The notes below the pieces were generated by a model, which saw only the letters and a list, made by a program, of their open reading frames with translations, was not told the origin of the DNA and did not search any database. This document shows, piece by piece, positions 7,032 to 13,213 of a DNA stretch of 13,213 nt. Positions within the stretch are counted from its first letter, which is position 1. Each line of letters begins with the position of its first letter. Made by a program: the position numbers and the translations under genes. Origin of the DNA: Alcaligenaceae bacterium UBA6179 (GTDB taxonomy: Bacteria; Pseudomonadota; Gammaproteobacteria; Burkholderiales; Burkholderiaceae_B); assembly GCA_002422175.1 (NCBI GenBank), contig DITR01000134.1:1-13213 (forward strand), read 5' to 3'.

Positions 7032-8384
7032 ATGAATTTAAATATATTTAATATGAAATTATTGAATGCCTACCGCATACTTATTGTGCTCTGTTTTGCA
7101 GGTCTGACAGGTTGCGCCAATTTACATGACAAAGCGCAAACATCAAGCGGTGGTGAAATAACGAGCCGCACGGTCGATCTCACCAACCCCCCTGTTGATG
7201 TATGGGAACGTATTCGACGTGGCTATGCCATTCCCAATTTAAATTCACCCCTTGTTGATAAATGGACGCAATATTACGCCTCACACCCTGAAGCCATGCA
7301 ACGTATGGCTGATCGAGCTGGGGTTTACTTGTACTACATTGTTGATGAAATCAATCGCCGTAAAATGCCAACCGAGTTAGCTCTTTTGCCGTTTGTTGAA
7401 AGCGCATATAACCCTTCAGCTTATTCAAGGGCTCGCGCTGCTGGTTTATGGCAATTTATACCCAGTACAGGTACACAATTTAAACTTAAACAAGACTGGT
7501 GGCGTGACGAGCGACGCAACCCCGTTGCATCAACCAATGCGGCACTTGATTATCTTGAGTATTTATTTGAACTTCAAGGCAGTTGGTATTTGGCACTAGC
7601 CTCTTACAACTGGGGTGAAGGGTCTGTGTCTAGAGCTGTAAACAAAAATTTACAAGCGGGTAAACCGACTGACTATATGTCTCTCAAAATGCCGGCAGAA
7701 ACAGAAAATTATGTACCGAAGTTGCAGGCAATTAAAAATATTGTGGCCGACCCTGAGCGCTATGCTGTCATATTACCTATCGTCAGCAACGAGCCCTACT
7801 TTGTGGCCATCAAAAAAAATGCAAATATCGATACGGTCGTTGCCGCGCGTTTAGCTGAAATGCCATTGGCTGAGTTTGAAGCCCTTAACCCGAGTTTTAA
7901 TCAGGGTGTCATTTTGGCAGATATGCAACAAGAAATTATCTTGCCTCGCGACAAACTCAAGATTTACACCGATAACTTTATGACTTTCGAAGGCGAGCTC
8001 ACAAGCTGGAAAACTTACCCTGCTAAAGAAGGGCAAGCAATATCAAGTATTGCTAAAGAATTTAATGTGTCTGAGGCTAACTTAAGGCGCGCCAACGGTT
8101 TAGGCACTCAAATACGACGCTTGCCAAGCGATCTAGCTATGATCATTCCCGCACCCGGCACCATCGATACACAAGCAACCATTACGGCACCCCAATCTGT
8201 GCAAGCGCAAGCTTCAATGAGCAAAAAAGCATCTGGTAAAGCGGCTTCACATCGCGTAAAAAAGGGCGATACATTGTCTAACATTGCGAAACAATACAAC
8301 ACAACTGTACCCACACTTTTAGCGGCCAACAACCTCAGGTCGCCCAATATTAAAACCGGACAAACACTACGTATCCCAAATTAA
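7032..8384 (+). CDS. mltD: Membrane-bound lytic murein transglycosylase D (lipoprotein with SLT and LysM domains)
   Basis: Cleaves the MurNAc-GlcNAc bond of peptidoglycan to give 1,6-anhydro ends; acts at the inner face of the outer membrane. 450 aa, close to the 452 residues of E. coli MltD. A lipoprotein signal peptide ends in the lipobox LTGC with the lipidated Cys at residue 28. The goose-lysozyme-like SLT domain spans about 100-235 with the catalytic Glu123 in LPFVESAYNPSA, followed by GLWQFIPSTG and SYNWGEG. A degenerate LysM-like repeat lies at about 327-374 and a clear LysM at about 407-449 (HRVKKGDTLSNIAKQYN), separated by a low-complexity Ala/Gln/Ser/Lys linker. The ATG at 7032 is taken; ATG 7053 (Met8, in frame) would give a more typical short signal peptide. 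Neither start has a strong Shine-Dalgarno. Confidence 0.95.
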   Translation: MNLNIFNMKLLNAYRILIVLCFAGLTGCANLHDKAQTSSGGEITSRTVDLTNPPVDVWERIRRGYAIPNLNSPLVDKWTQYYASHPEAMQRMADRAGVYLYYIVDEINRRKMPTELALLPFVESAYNPSAYSRARAAGLWQFIPSTGTQFKLKQDWWRDERRNPVASTNAALDYLEYLFELQGSWYLALASYNWGEGSVSRAVNKNLQAGKPTDYMSLKMPAETENYVPKLQAIKNIVADPERYAVILPIVSNEPYFVAIKKNANIDTVVAARLAEMPLAEFEALNPSFNQGVILADMQQEIILPRDKLKIYTDNFMTFEGELTSWKTYPAKEGQAISSIAKEFNVSEANLRRANGLGTQIRRLPSDLAMIIPAPGTIDTQATITAPQSVQAQASMSKKASGKAASHRVKKGDTLSNIAKQYNTTVPTLLAANNLRSPNIKTGQTLRIPN

Positions 8385-8387
8385 AGC

Positions 8388-8442
8388 AGTCATTGTTTCT
8401 CAATTATTTAATGACTTATTATAAAAAAATTATCAATATAAT
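8388..8442 (+). promoter_or_regulatory. Likely fabI promoter with an adjacent inverted repeat
   Basis: The 85-nt gap before fabI contains a perfect TATAAT (8437-8442), giving a predicted start about 20 nt upstream of the ATG. No good -35 lies at 17 bp; ATGACT (8411-8416) is 20 bp away, so the promoter may need an activator or be weak. AGTCATT (8388-8394) and AATGACT (8410-8416) form a 7-bp inverted repeat with a 15-nt spacer, overlapping that -35-like site. It could be an operator or a weak mltD terminator. Pattern evidence only. Confidence 0.4.
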
Positions 8443-8469
8443 CGTTACCTGACCACAAGGACTTCTCTC

Positions 8470-9255
8470 ATGGCTTTTCTAAAAGGCAAACAAATTCTAA
8501 TCACTGGCGTGATCTCAAATCGCTCCATTGCTTACGGCATTGCCAAACAGTGTCAAGAACAAGGGGCTGAATTGGCCTTCACCTATGTGGGTGATCGGTT
8601 CAAAGATCGTGTGACTGAGTTAGCAGCAGATTTTGGTTGCAAGCTGGTGTTGCCATGTGACGTCGCTCATGATGATTCTATTCAAGCGTTGTTTGATTCA
8701 CTGAGTCAGTCCTGGCAAGGGCTAGATGGTTTAGTTCATTCCATTGGTTTCGCCCCACGCGAAGCGATTGCAGGTACATTTTTAGAAGGCCTGTCGCGCG
8801 AAGGTTTTCGTATTGCCCATGACATTTCTGCATATAGCTTTCCAGCCATGGCCAAAGCAGCATTGCCTATGATGAAAGACCGTCAAGGCGCTTTATTAAC
8901 CCTTAGTTATTTAGGGGCTGAACGCGTCGTCTCAAATTACAACACCATGGGTTTAGCCAAAGCGTCACTTGAAGCTAGCGTACGTTATCTGGCAACCGAT
9001 TTGGGCCCACTCGGCATTCGAGTTAATGGAATTTCTGCAGGCCCAATTAAAACGTTAGCAGCCAGTGGCATAAAAGACTTTAGTAGCATTCTAAAGTTTG
9101 TTGAAAATAACGCGCCACTACGCCGCAACGTGACGATTGAAAATGTCGGCAACGTCGCTGCCTTTTTGTTGTCAGACTTAGCAGCTGGTATGACTGGTGA
9201 AATTACACACGTTGATTCAGGTTTCTCAACAGTTGTATCGGGTATGTCAGAATAA
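8470..9255 (+). CDS. fabI: Enoyl-[acyl-carrier-protein] reductase, FabI type
   Basis: Reduces trans-2-enoyl-ACP to acyl-ACP with NAD(P)H, the final step of each fatty-acid elongation cycle, in the cytosol. 261 aa, normal length for FabI. It has the divergent SDR nucleotide-binding loop GVISNRSIAYGIA (13-25) typical of FabI rather than a GxxxGxG of classical SDRs, and the active-site set Y147, Y157 and K164 (SYLGAERVVSNYNTMGLAKAS), matching Tyr146/Tyr156/Lys163 of E. coli. SIGFAP (91-96) and the substrate-loop region ISAGPIKTLAASGI (188-201) also fit. A clear AAGGA Shine-Dalgarno (8457-8461) lies 8 nt before the ATG. It stands alone: its own promoter-like TATAAT upstream and a strong terminator 5 nt after the stop. 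Triclosan and isoniazid-like inhibitors target this family. Confidence 0.97.
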   Translation: MAFLKGKQILITGVISNRSIAYGIAKQCQEQGAELAFTYVGDRFKDRVTELAADFGCKLVLPCDVAHDDSIQALFDSLSQSWQGLDGLVHSIGFAPREAIAGTFLEGLSREGFRIAHDISAYSFPAMAKAALPMMKDRQGALLTLSYLGAERVVSNYNTMGLAKASLEASVRYLATDLGPLGIRVNGISAGPIKTLAASGIKDFSSILKFVENNAPLRRNVTIENVGNVAAFLLSDLAAGMTGEITHVDSGFSTVVSGMSE

Positions 9256-9260
9256 AAGGA

Positions 9261-9289
9261 AACCCCGCCATGCCTTGGCGGGGTTTTAT
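9261..9289 (+). terminator. Rho-independent terminator of fabI, possibly bidirectional
   Basis: AACCCCGCCA (9261-9270) and TGGCGGGGTT (9276-9285) form a perfect 10-bp, GC-rich stem with a 5-nt TGCCT loop, followed by TTTTATATT. It starts five bases after the fabI stop. Read on the minus strand the stem is followed by TTTCCTTTTATT, so it may also stop the convergent CHR operon, whose last gene ends 34 nt away at 9319. Confidence 0.9.
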
Positions 9290-9318
9290 ATTAAAGCCTG
9301 ATTAATAAGCCTTCGCTT

Positions 9319-9849
9319 TTAATGGTAGCCGAGTGCCTTAAACCCAGCGCCTACACCACCTGCAACTAAAATCACATAAACAGGGTTGATGCGTGTTCGT
9401 AAAATAATACCAAAGGTAACCACCGCTAAACCAATGCTTAAAGGTCCCGATAACGCTGCACGGGCAACCGCATAAACACCCGAACACATTAAACCAATTG
9501 AAATTGGTTCAAGCGCATTTTGCACCGCGCGCCGCCAAGGGGTGTCGCCGATTCGGTTCCATAAACGGCCTATCGCAAAACACAAAATACTTGAAGGTAA
9601 GAAAAATGCAACGCCCGTAATGAGTGCACCCATGGCACCCATAATTTGATAACCAAAAATAAGAACCATGGTCATATTAGGACCGGGTGCTAATTGGCCA
9701 ACGCTGTATACATGCACAAACATTTCGGAGGTAATTTGATATCGTGCCTGCAAAACTTCTTGCATTTCATGAAGTACGGCGGTACCCCCACCCACTGCCA
9801 ACAACGACAGCATGCCAAATGTTAAAGCCAAGTGAATTAAAATAGTCAT
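9319..9849 (-). CDS. CHR-family (chromate-type) transporter, half-size subunit 2
   Basis: 176-aa inner-membrane protein of the chromate ion transporter family, the size of one CHR domain (short-chain type). About five to six hydrophobic segments cover most of the protein. The domain signatures are visible: VGGGTAVLHEM at 19-29, the QLAPGPNMTMV segment at 52-62 and the following amphipathic/hydrophobic pair up to about 90. Classical CHR domains carry FGGP or FGGG at the first position; here it is VGGG. It is the last gene of the cluster, starting inside the preceding CHR gene with an ATGA overlap and a GGTGAG Shine-Dalgarno 8 nt upstream. Paired half-size CHR proteins are thought to act as an obligate heteromer. 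The substrate may be chromate, sulfate or another anion; sequence does not decide. Confidence 0.88.
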   Translation of the reverse strand: MTILIHLALTFGMLSLLAVGGGTAVLHEMQEVLQARYQITSEMFVHVYSVGQLAPGPNMTMVLIFGYQIMGAMGALITGVAFFLPSSILCFAIGRLWNRIGDTPWRRAVQNALEPISIGLMCSGVYAVARAALSGPLSIGLAVVTFGIILRTRINPVYVILVAGGVGAGFKALGYH

Positions 9850-10418
9850 GATTTTGGCTCACCCTTTTGAACTTTGGGGCGATACAAAAATATTGCGATC
9901 GGTGCCATGATCAATAAAACATAAGGTAGAGACAAATTGACTAGGCTCATCAACACAAATGTTGCAATCAAAATCATGAGCGGCTTTAAATTAGTAAATT
10001 GTCGAACGCCAATTTTTGCGGTGATCGCAGCTAACAAGCCTGTTGCACCCGCCCCAACACCCGCCAAAATCAAATCAGCCATGTTGTGGTCTTTGCCTGC
10101 TAAATAAGCAAGCCCCACAACCATAACAAATGCGGCACCGGGCAAAATAAGCCCTATCACGGCGAATATTGAGCCCCATGCGCCACGCAAACGATCGCCA
10201 GCCAAAACGGCTAAATTCACAGAATTCAAACCAGGCATAGTTTGGCTTATAGCCAATGAAGCCATAAACTCATCATCGTTTAACCATCGTTTTTTTTCTG
10301 TGAGCAGAATTTTTTCGTAGGCAATAATACCGCCACCAAAACTCACTGCCCCAATAATAAGAAATTCTATGAAGAGTTCCCATAGGGTTGCTGTCGGTTT
10401 GGTGGGCGTCTGAATCAC
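9846..10418 (-). CDS. CHR-family (chromate-type) transporter, half-size subunit 1
   Basis: 190-aa membrane protein, second half of the CHR pair. The CHR domain is recognisable: SFGGGIIAYEK at 26-36, the hydrophilic KKRWLNDDEF loop at 42-51, SQTMPGLNSVN at 58-68 and GDRLRGAWGS at 74-83, then hydrophobic helices to about residue 180. FGGG replaces the FGGP usually seen in the first half of full-length ChrA, and PGL replaces PGP. The start is a GTG at 10418-10416, overlapping the stop of the CYTH-like gene (GTGA), with a GGA Shine-Dalgarno 8 nt upstream. The tight overlap on both sides argues that the CYTH-like protein and both CHR subunits are made together. Export of chromate is the family's best-known activity, but here the neighbouring SulP gene makes a wider oxyanion role equally possible. 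Confidence 0.88.
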   Translation of the reverse strand: MIQTPTKPTATLWELFIEFLIIGAVSFGGGIIAYEKILLTEKKRWLNDDEFMASLAISQTMPGLNSVNLAVLAGDRLRGAWGSIFAVIGLILPGAAFVMVVGLAYLAGKDHNMADLILAGVGAGATGLLAAITAKIGVRQFTNLKPLMILIATFVLMSLVNLSLPYVLLIMAPIAIFLYRPKVQKGEPKS

Positions 10419-11287
10419 TCTGGTTTTCCGTATATCAAAGCAGTTTTAGTTGAACCGATTTGTATCCAGTCGAGAATAGCCAACTGCAACTGAGCAAAAA
10501 ACTTGTCGGCACGTAAATGGGCTTTAGTTGCGTCTCGATTATCTTCGTTAACGCGGTAAGCAAAAGCAAGTTCGCCCACAATAGGGTCGCCGACACTTCG
10601 CATCCAAATTGCGACATCGCAATGCGCTTGAACGTTGTCACCAAAGACAAGGTTACCAATGGGTAAGCAAGCCTCGAGAATTTTATTAGTGCGTCCACCT
10701 ACCTGACGAAAAGGTATTTTAGGAGCAAGATTCAATCTTTGAAGGTCAGGGAAGAATTTAGTTACGCTCTCAAAATCGCGCTCAAAAATAGAGTCAACTG
10801 GCATTGAATCAATAATTGAATTGTTTGAATAAATCAAACGTGTTGTACCTGCTTTATCACCCCGCAAAATTTCTTCTTTTAAGCGATGACGAAAATGGTG
10901 CTCAGTTTGTGGCGAAGGGTTGTACGCCAAAGACTCTTTTAGTGAACCGGCACGGCACTTTAACGTTAACTCACACCAATCATCAACCCACACATTTTGT
11001 CGCGATTCACGCACACGCAAAATTAAATTATTCCGTCGCAAATCTTCACCCGGTGTGTCGTAAAAATAGACGCTTCGCAAACCGGTGCTCGCATTATCAA
11101 GGTGAAACAAGTCAACCTTGCTACGCTCACAAAAGGCTGTAAACAAGCTAACGAGTTGATTAATACGACTTCGACGGTCTAATCCCTCGGGTTTAAGTAG
11201 TAATTTAAATTCACGGTTTGTTACTTTTTTATTAATTTTCATATGCTTAGGCAGTGTTTTGTCTTCATTTATATTTATAAAGCCCAT
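10415..11287 (-). CDS. Divergent CYTH-like (triphosphate tunnel) domain protein, function unknown
   Basis: 290-aa soluble protein with no signal peptide or membrane helix. I do not recognise a named family, but parts resemble the CYTH / triphosphate-tunnel fold: a charged first strand REFKLLLKP (25-33), the segment VYFYDTPGEDLRRNNLILRVR (73-93), close in style to the family's YFDTP...L...LRxR, then CELTLKCR (105-112), and a late strand GELAFAYRV (238-246). The defining ExExK motif is not intact: E26-F-K28-L-L30 replaces Glu at the second position, so ordinary metal-dependent triphosphatase activity is doubtful. The start is uncertain: ATG 11287 chosen; ATG 11242 is shorter and keeps the domain, and TTG 11299 is unlikely. 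None has a good Shine-Dalgarno. The 3' end overlaps the first CHR gene. The sulP gene ends 46 nt upstream on the same strand. Confidence 0.6.
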   Translation of the reverse strand: MGFININEDKTLPKHMKINKKVTNREFKLLLKPEGLDRRSRINQLVSLFTAFCERSKVDLFHLDNASTGLRSVYFYDTPGEDLRRNNLILRVRESRQNVWVDDWCELTLKCRAGSLKESLAYNPSPQTEHHFRHRLKEEILRGDKAGTTRLIYSNNSIIDSMPVDSIFERDFESVTKFFPDLQRLNLAPKIPFRQVGGRTNKILEACLPIGNLVFGDNVQAHCDVAIWMRSVGDPIVGELAFAYRVNEDNRDATKAHLRADKFFAQLQLAILDWIQIGSTKTALIYGKPE

Positions 11288-11333
11288 TACATGATGCAAT
11301 GGTTTATTATTTTGATCGATTTAATACTATTAA

Positions 11334-12941
11334 TCACTTTTTTTCAAATCTAAATTTTATTAATTGATCAATATTTTCAAAATTATTGTTTTCACCTAGA
11401 TTTTGCAAAATACCAAACTGCGTTAATTTTATTAACACTTTGGGGCGAGCACCCACTAATATGACTCGAACTGAACGTTTTTTTAACGTCTCAATTAACT
11501 CATGAAGGCATTGCAACGCAGTCACGTCAATAATTAAACTATGTGATAAATCTAGCACCCATGTATGAGTTTCTGGTGGCAATTCGTTTATTACGCTGTC
11601 AAGCGCCACAACAGATGCAAAAAATAGAGGTCCATCGACTTCGTACAACGCCCAACCTTGGGGTAGTGATACATCAGTTTTGATTTTGACCGAAACAGTT
11701 TTAGACATGCGATGCAAAAAATGCAGTATCGCCAAAATGACACCGACATTGACAGCAACCACAAGATCAACAAAGACCGTCAATAAAAAGGTGACCACCA
11801 ATACAAGCCGTTCAGCTCTGGGTGCAGTTAAAAGTATGGCTTTAAAGCGATGTAATTCACTCATATTCCAGGCGACAACAAATAAAATCGCTGACAAACT
11901 AGCTAGGGGTATATGTGTTGCTAAGGGCGCCAACACGACCAAAATACCAATGAGCGTCAGTGCATGCACAATACCCGCAAGCGGGCTCGTGCCGCCATTT
12001 TTAATATTGGTTACCGTGCGCGCAATCGCTCCGGTTGCAGCGAACCCACCAAAAAATGGCACAACAATATTGGCAATACCTTGCCCGATAAGTTCTTGAT
12101 TTGAATGATGGCGTGTTTGCGCCATGCGATCAGCCACCACAGCCGATAACAATGATTCAATTGAACCTAACATCGCAATAGTGAATGCCGGACCGATCAG
12201 AAGCAAGGCTTGATTTAAGGTTACCTCAGGCCATGAAAAACTGGGTAGTCCGTTCGGAATTCCCCCGAATGCTGTGCCGATTGTTGCCACACTACTAAAC
12301 TGAAAAACTGCCTGTACAAGGGTTGCACCGATCAGGGCAACCAGGGTAGCGGGAATGCGGGCCGTACCTTTGAGTTTTGGCAAGATAATCAACACGGCCA
12401 AACTGGCCAACGCCATAGTCACCGTGGGTAGATTAATTAAATGAAGTAACCCAAATATTTCAACTAACTTGTCTGTAAATGACAGGCTCTTTAAAGCAGG
12501 TAAACCTAAAAAATAGGGCCATTGCCCCACGAAAATAATGACACCGATACCTGTTGTAAAACCAATAATGACGGGTGCTGGTATAAAGCGCACGAGGTTT
12601 CCCATACGAAAGATACCCATCAATACCAACATCACACCTGCCATAAGGGTTGCGAACTGCAAGCCTTCAATGCCGTAAGTTGCTGTAATACCCACTAAAA
12701 CGGCAATAAATGCCCCAGTTGGGCCCGCAATTTGTAATCGACTGCCACCAAATATCGATACACATAACCCTGCAACAATAGCGGTATAAATGCCCTGCTC
12801 GGGTCGAGCGCCTGAAGCAATAGCAAACGCCATAGATAAAGGTAGTGCAACTACCCCCACAATCATGCCAGCTACTATATTTGGTAGCCATTGATGTTTG
12901 TTAAATAACCCGGCACGGTAAGCCTCGATTACTGCAATCAT
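11334..12941 (-). CDS. SulP-family inorganic anion transporter with C-terminal STAS domain
   Basis: Inner-membrane anion carrier of the SLC26/SulP family, 535 aa, typical length. The N-terminal transport domain (about 15-410) shows family motifs: ALPLSMAFAIASGARPEQGIYTAIVAG at 32-58, GGSRLQIAGPTGAF at 65-78, and GSIESLLSAVVADRM at 259-273 with the conserved Glu262 near the substrate site. A STAS domain follows at about 425-525. Its signature LDLSHSLIIDVTAL (463-476) has Thr474 at the position that is a phosphorylatable Ser in SpoIIAA-type domains. The ATG at 12941 has a weak GAAG Shine-Dalgarno 4 to 7 nt upstream. Substrates known in the family include sulfate, bicarbonate and dicarboxylates; none can be assigned here. 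It is the first gene of the cluster running towards the CHR pair, 46 nt before the CYTH-like gene. Confidence 0.93.
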   Translation of the reverse strand: MIAVIEAYRAGLFNKHQWLPNIVAGMIVGVVALPLSMAFAIASGARPEQGIYTAIVAGLCVSIFGGSRLQIAGPTGAFIAVLVGITATYGIEGLQFATLMAGVMLVLMGIFRMGNLVRFIPAPVIIGFTTGIGVIIFVGQWPYFLGLPALKSLSFTDKLVEIFGLLHLINLPTVTMALASLAVLIILPKLKGTARIPATLVALIGATLVQAVFQFSSVATIGTAFGGIPNGLPSFSWPEVTLNQALLLIGPAFTIAMLGSIESLLSAVVADRMAQTRHHSNQELIGQGIANIVVPFFGGFAATGAIARTVTNIKNGGTSPLAGIVHALTLIGILVVLAPLATHIPLASLSAILFVVAWNMSELHRFKAILLTAPRAERLVLVVTFLLTVFVDLVVAVNVGVILAILHFLHRMSKTVSVKIKTDVSLPQGWALYEVDGPLFFASVVALDSVINELPPETHTWVLDLSHSLIIDVTALQCLHELIETLKKRSVRVILVGARPKVLIKLTQFGILQNLGENNNFENIDQLIKFRFEKK

Positions 12942-13213
12942 GTCTTCATTTTTATTTTTTTATTGTTTATCGTTTATTTACTCAATTTCATCTGATATAT
13001 AAAATTCAAAGCCAAAATGACTCAGCACAAAACAAACTCGAGCTTCTTTTTTGATCATGATGCCATTAATTACATTTTTTAACAAAAGTTATTGTGTATA
13101 TTGTGCGCAAAAAACATATTTGATGATTTTGTATAAATGAGTATTGTTCTTATTAATACAAAATCAGGGGTGACCTTATTTTGCTTTTTACTCACACCAT
13201 ACTTTTCCACTAA
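12942..13213. other. AT-rich region upstream of sulP with no convincing gene
   Basis: This 272-nt stretch is much richer in A and T than the genes. It must hold the sulP promoter; a TATATA (minus strand, 13001-12996) is a -10-like candidate but no good -35 accompanies it. It also holds a direct repeat ATTGTG (13091 and 13100) and the inverted repeat at 13124-13166. Two short reading frames run off the right edge (plus from 13137; minus ending at 13079), neither with a Shine-Dalgarno or recognisable product. Confidence 0.6.
13124..13166. repeat. Long imperfect inverted repeat, 11-bp perfect arms
   Basis: TGATTTTGTAT (13124-13134) and ATACAAAATCA (13156-13166) are perfect reverse complements. 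After one A-A mismatch the pairing resumes for three Watson-Crick pairs and one G-T pair, leaving an 11-nt loop. No T-run follows on the plus strand; on the minus strand a TTTTTT lies several bases beyond. It could be a hairpin, an operator pair or a weak terminator of a gene to the right. Confidence 0.55.

Noticed and set aside
11288..11299. TTG start for the CYTH-like gene
   Set aside because: Rare codon without a Shine-Dalgarno while ATG codons follow at 11287 and 11242.
11321..11333. TTAATA-C-TATTAA palindrome between sulP and the CYTH-like gene
   Set aside because: Perfect but made only of A/T arms in an AT-rich 46-nt gap; no T-run or promoter elements to support a terminator or operator.
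11680..12099. 139-codon plus-strand frame opposite sulP
   Set aside because: Antisense to well-conserved SulP membrane segments; low-complexity Thr/Lys-rich product typical of a reverse-frame shadow.
13051..13064. FNR-like TTGAT-CATG-ATGCC upstream of sulP
   Set aside because: Only the left half-site matches TTGAT-N4-ATCAA well; one weak match in AT-rich DNA is expected by chance.
13137..13213. Plus-strand frame MSIVLINTKSGV... running off the right edge
   Set aside because: Only 25 codons visible, no Shine-Dalgarno, and its ATG lies inside the inverted repeat; cannot be supported.
13079..13213. Minus-strand frame entering from the right edge and ending at 13079
   Set aside because: 44 codons with no recognisable motif and a composition that turns AT-rich towards its end; could be the tail of an upstream gene but the evidence is too thin.

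Overview
The window looks like chromosomal DNA from a moderately AT-rich proteobacterium, with GC in the mid-40s by eye (not computed). The left two thirds carry a housekeeping neighbourhood also known from Escherichia coli and, to my recollection, from Burkholderiales: a YafS-like methyltransferase, rnhA and dnaQ on one strand, and gloB and mltD facing away from them. The divergent arrangement and the presence of FabI make a low-GC betaproteobacterium (Burkholderiales) my best guess, but a gammaproteobacterium cannot be excluded.

Layout. Positions 1-506 (minus) hold a dnaQ that is cut off at its 3' end by the window edge. Positions 534-6134 (minus) hold methyltransferase, rnhA, RND adaptor and RND pump, in transcription order right to left. 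Each junction between these four genes is a 4-nt ATGA overlap, and dnaQ follows after only 27 nt, so all five genes look like one transcription unit. The oddity is that a complete two-gene efflux module sits between rnhA and dnaQ. Positions 6149-8384 (plus) hold gloB and mltD, and 8470-9255 (plus) holds fabI, closed by a strong hairpin terminator at 9261-9289. Positions 9319-12941 (minus) hold a second cluster, in transcription order: a SulP anion transporter with a STAS domain, a divergent CYTH-like protein, and two half-size CHR (chromate-type) transporters with 4-nt overlaps. Positions 12942-13213 are AT-rich, with no convincing gene, the likely sulP control region and a long inverted repeat.

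How the genes work together. The left half is maintenance: proofreading (DnaQ), RNA-DNA hybrid removal (RNase HI), methylglyoxal detoxification (GloB), cell-wall remodelling (MltD), the last step of fatty-acid elongation (FabI), plus a tripartite pump that must borrow an outer-membrane channel from elsewhere. The right half looks like an oxyanion module: one SulP carrier, a two-subunit CHR carrier and, between them and overlapping the first CHR gene, a CYTH-like protein whose metal-binding signature is altered. This SulP / CYTH-like / CHR-CHR cluster is the best candidate in the window for something undescribed. I saw no insertion sequence, phage gene, CRISPR array, tRNA or rRNA.
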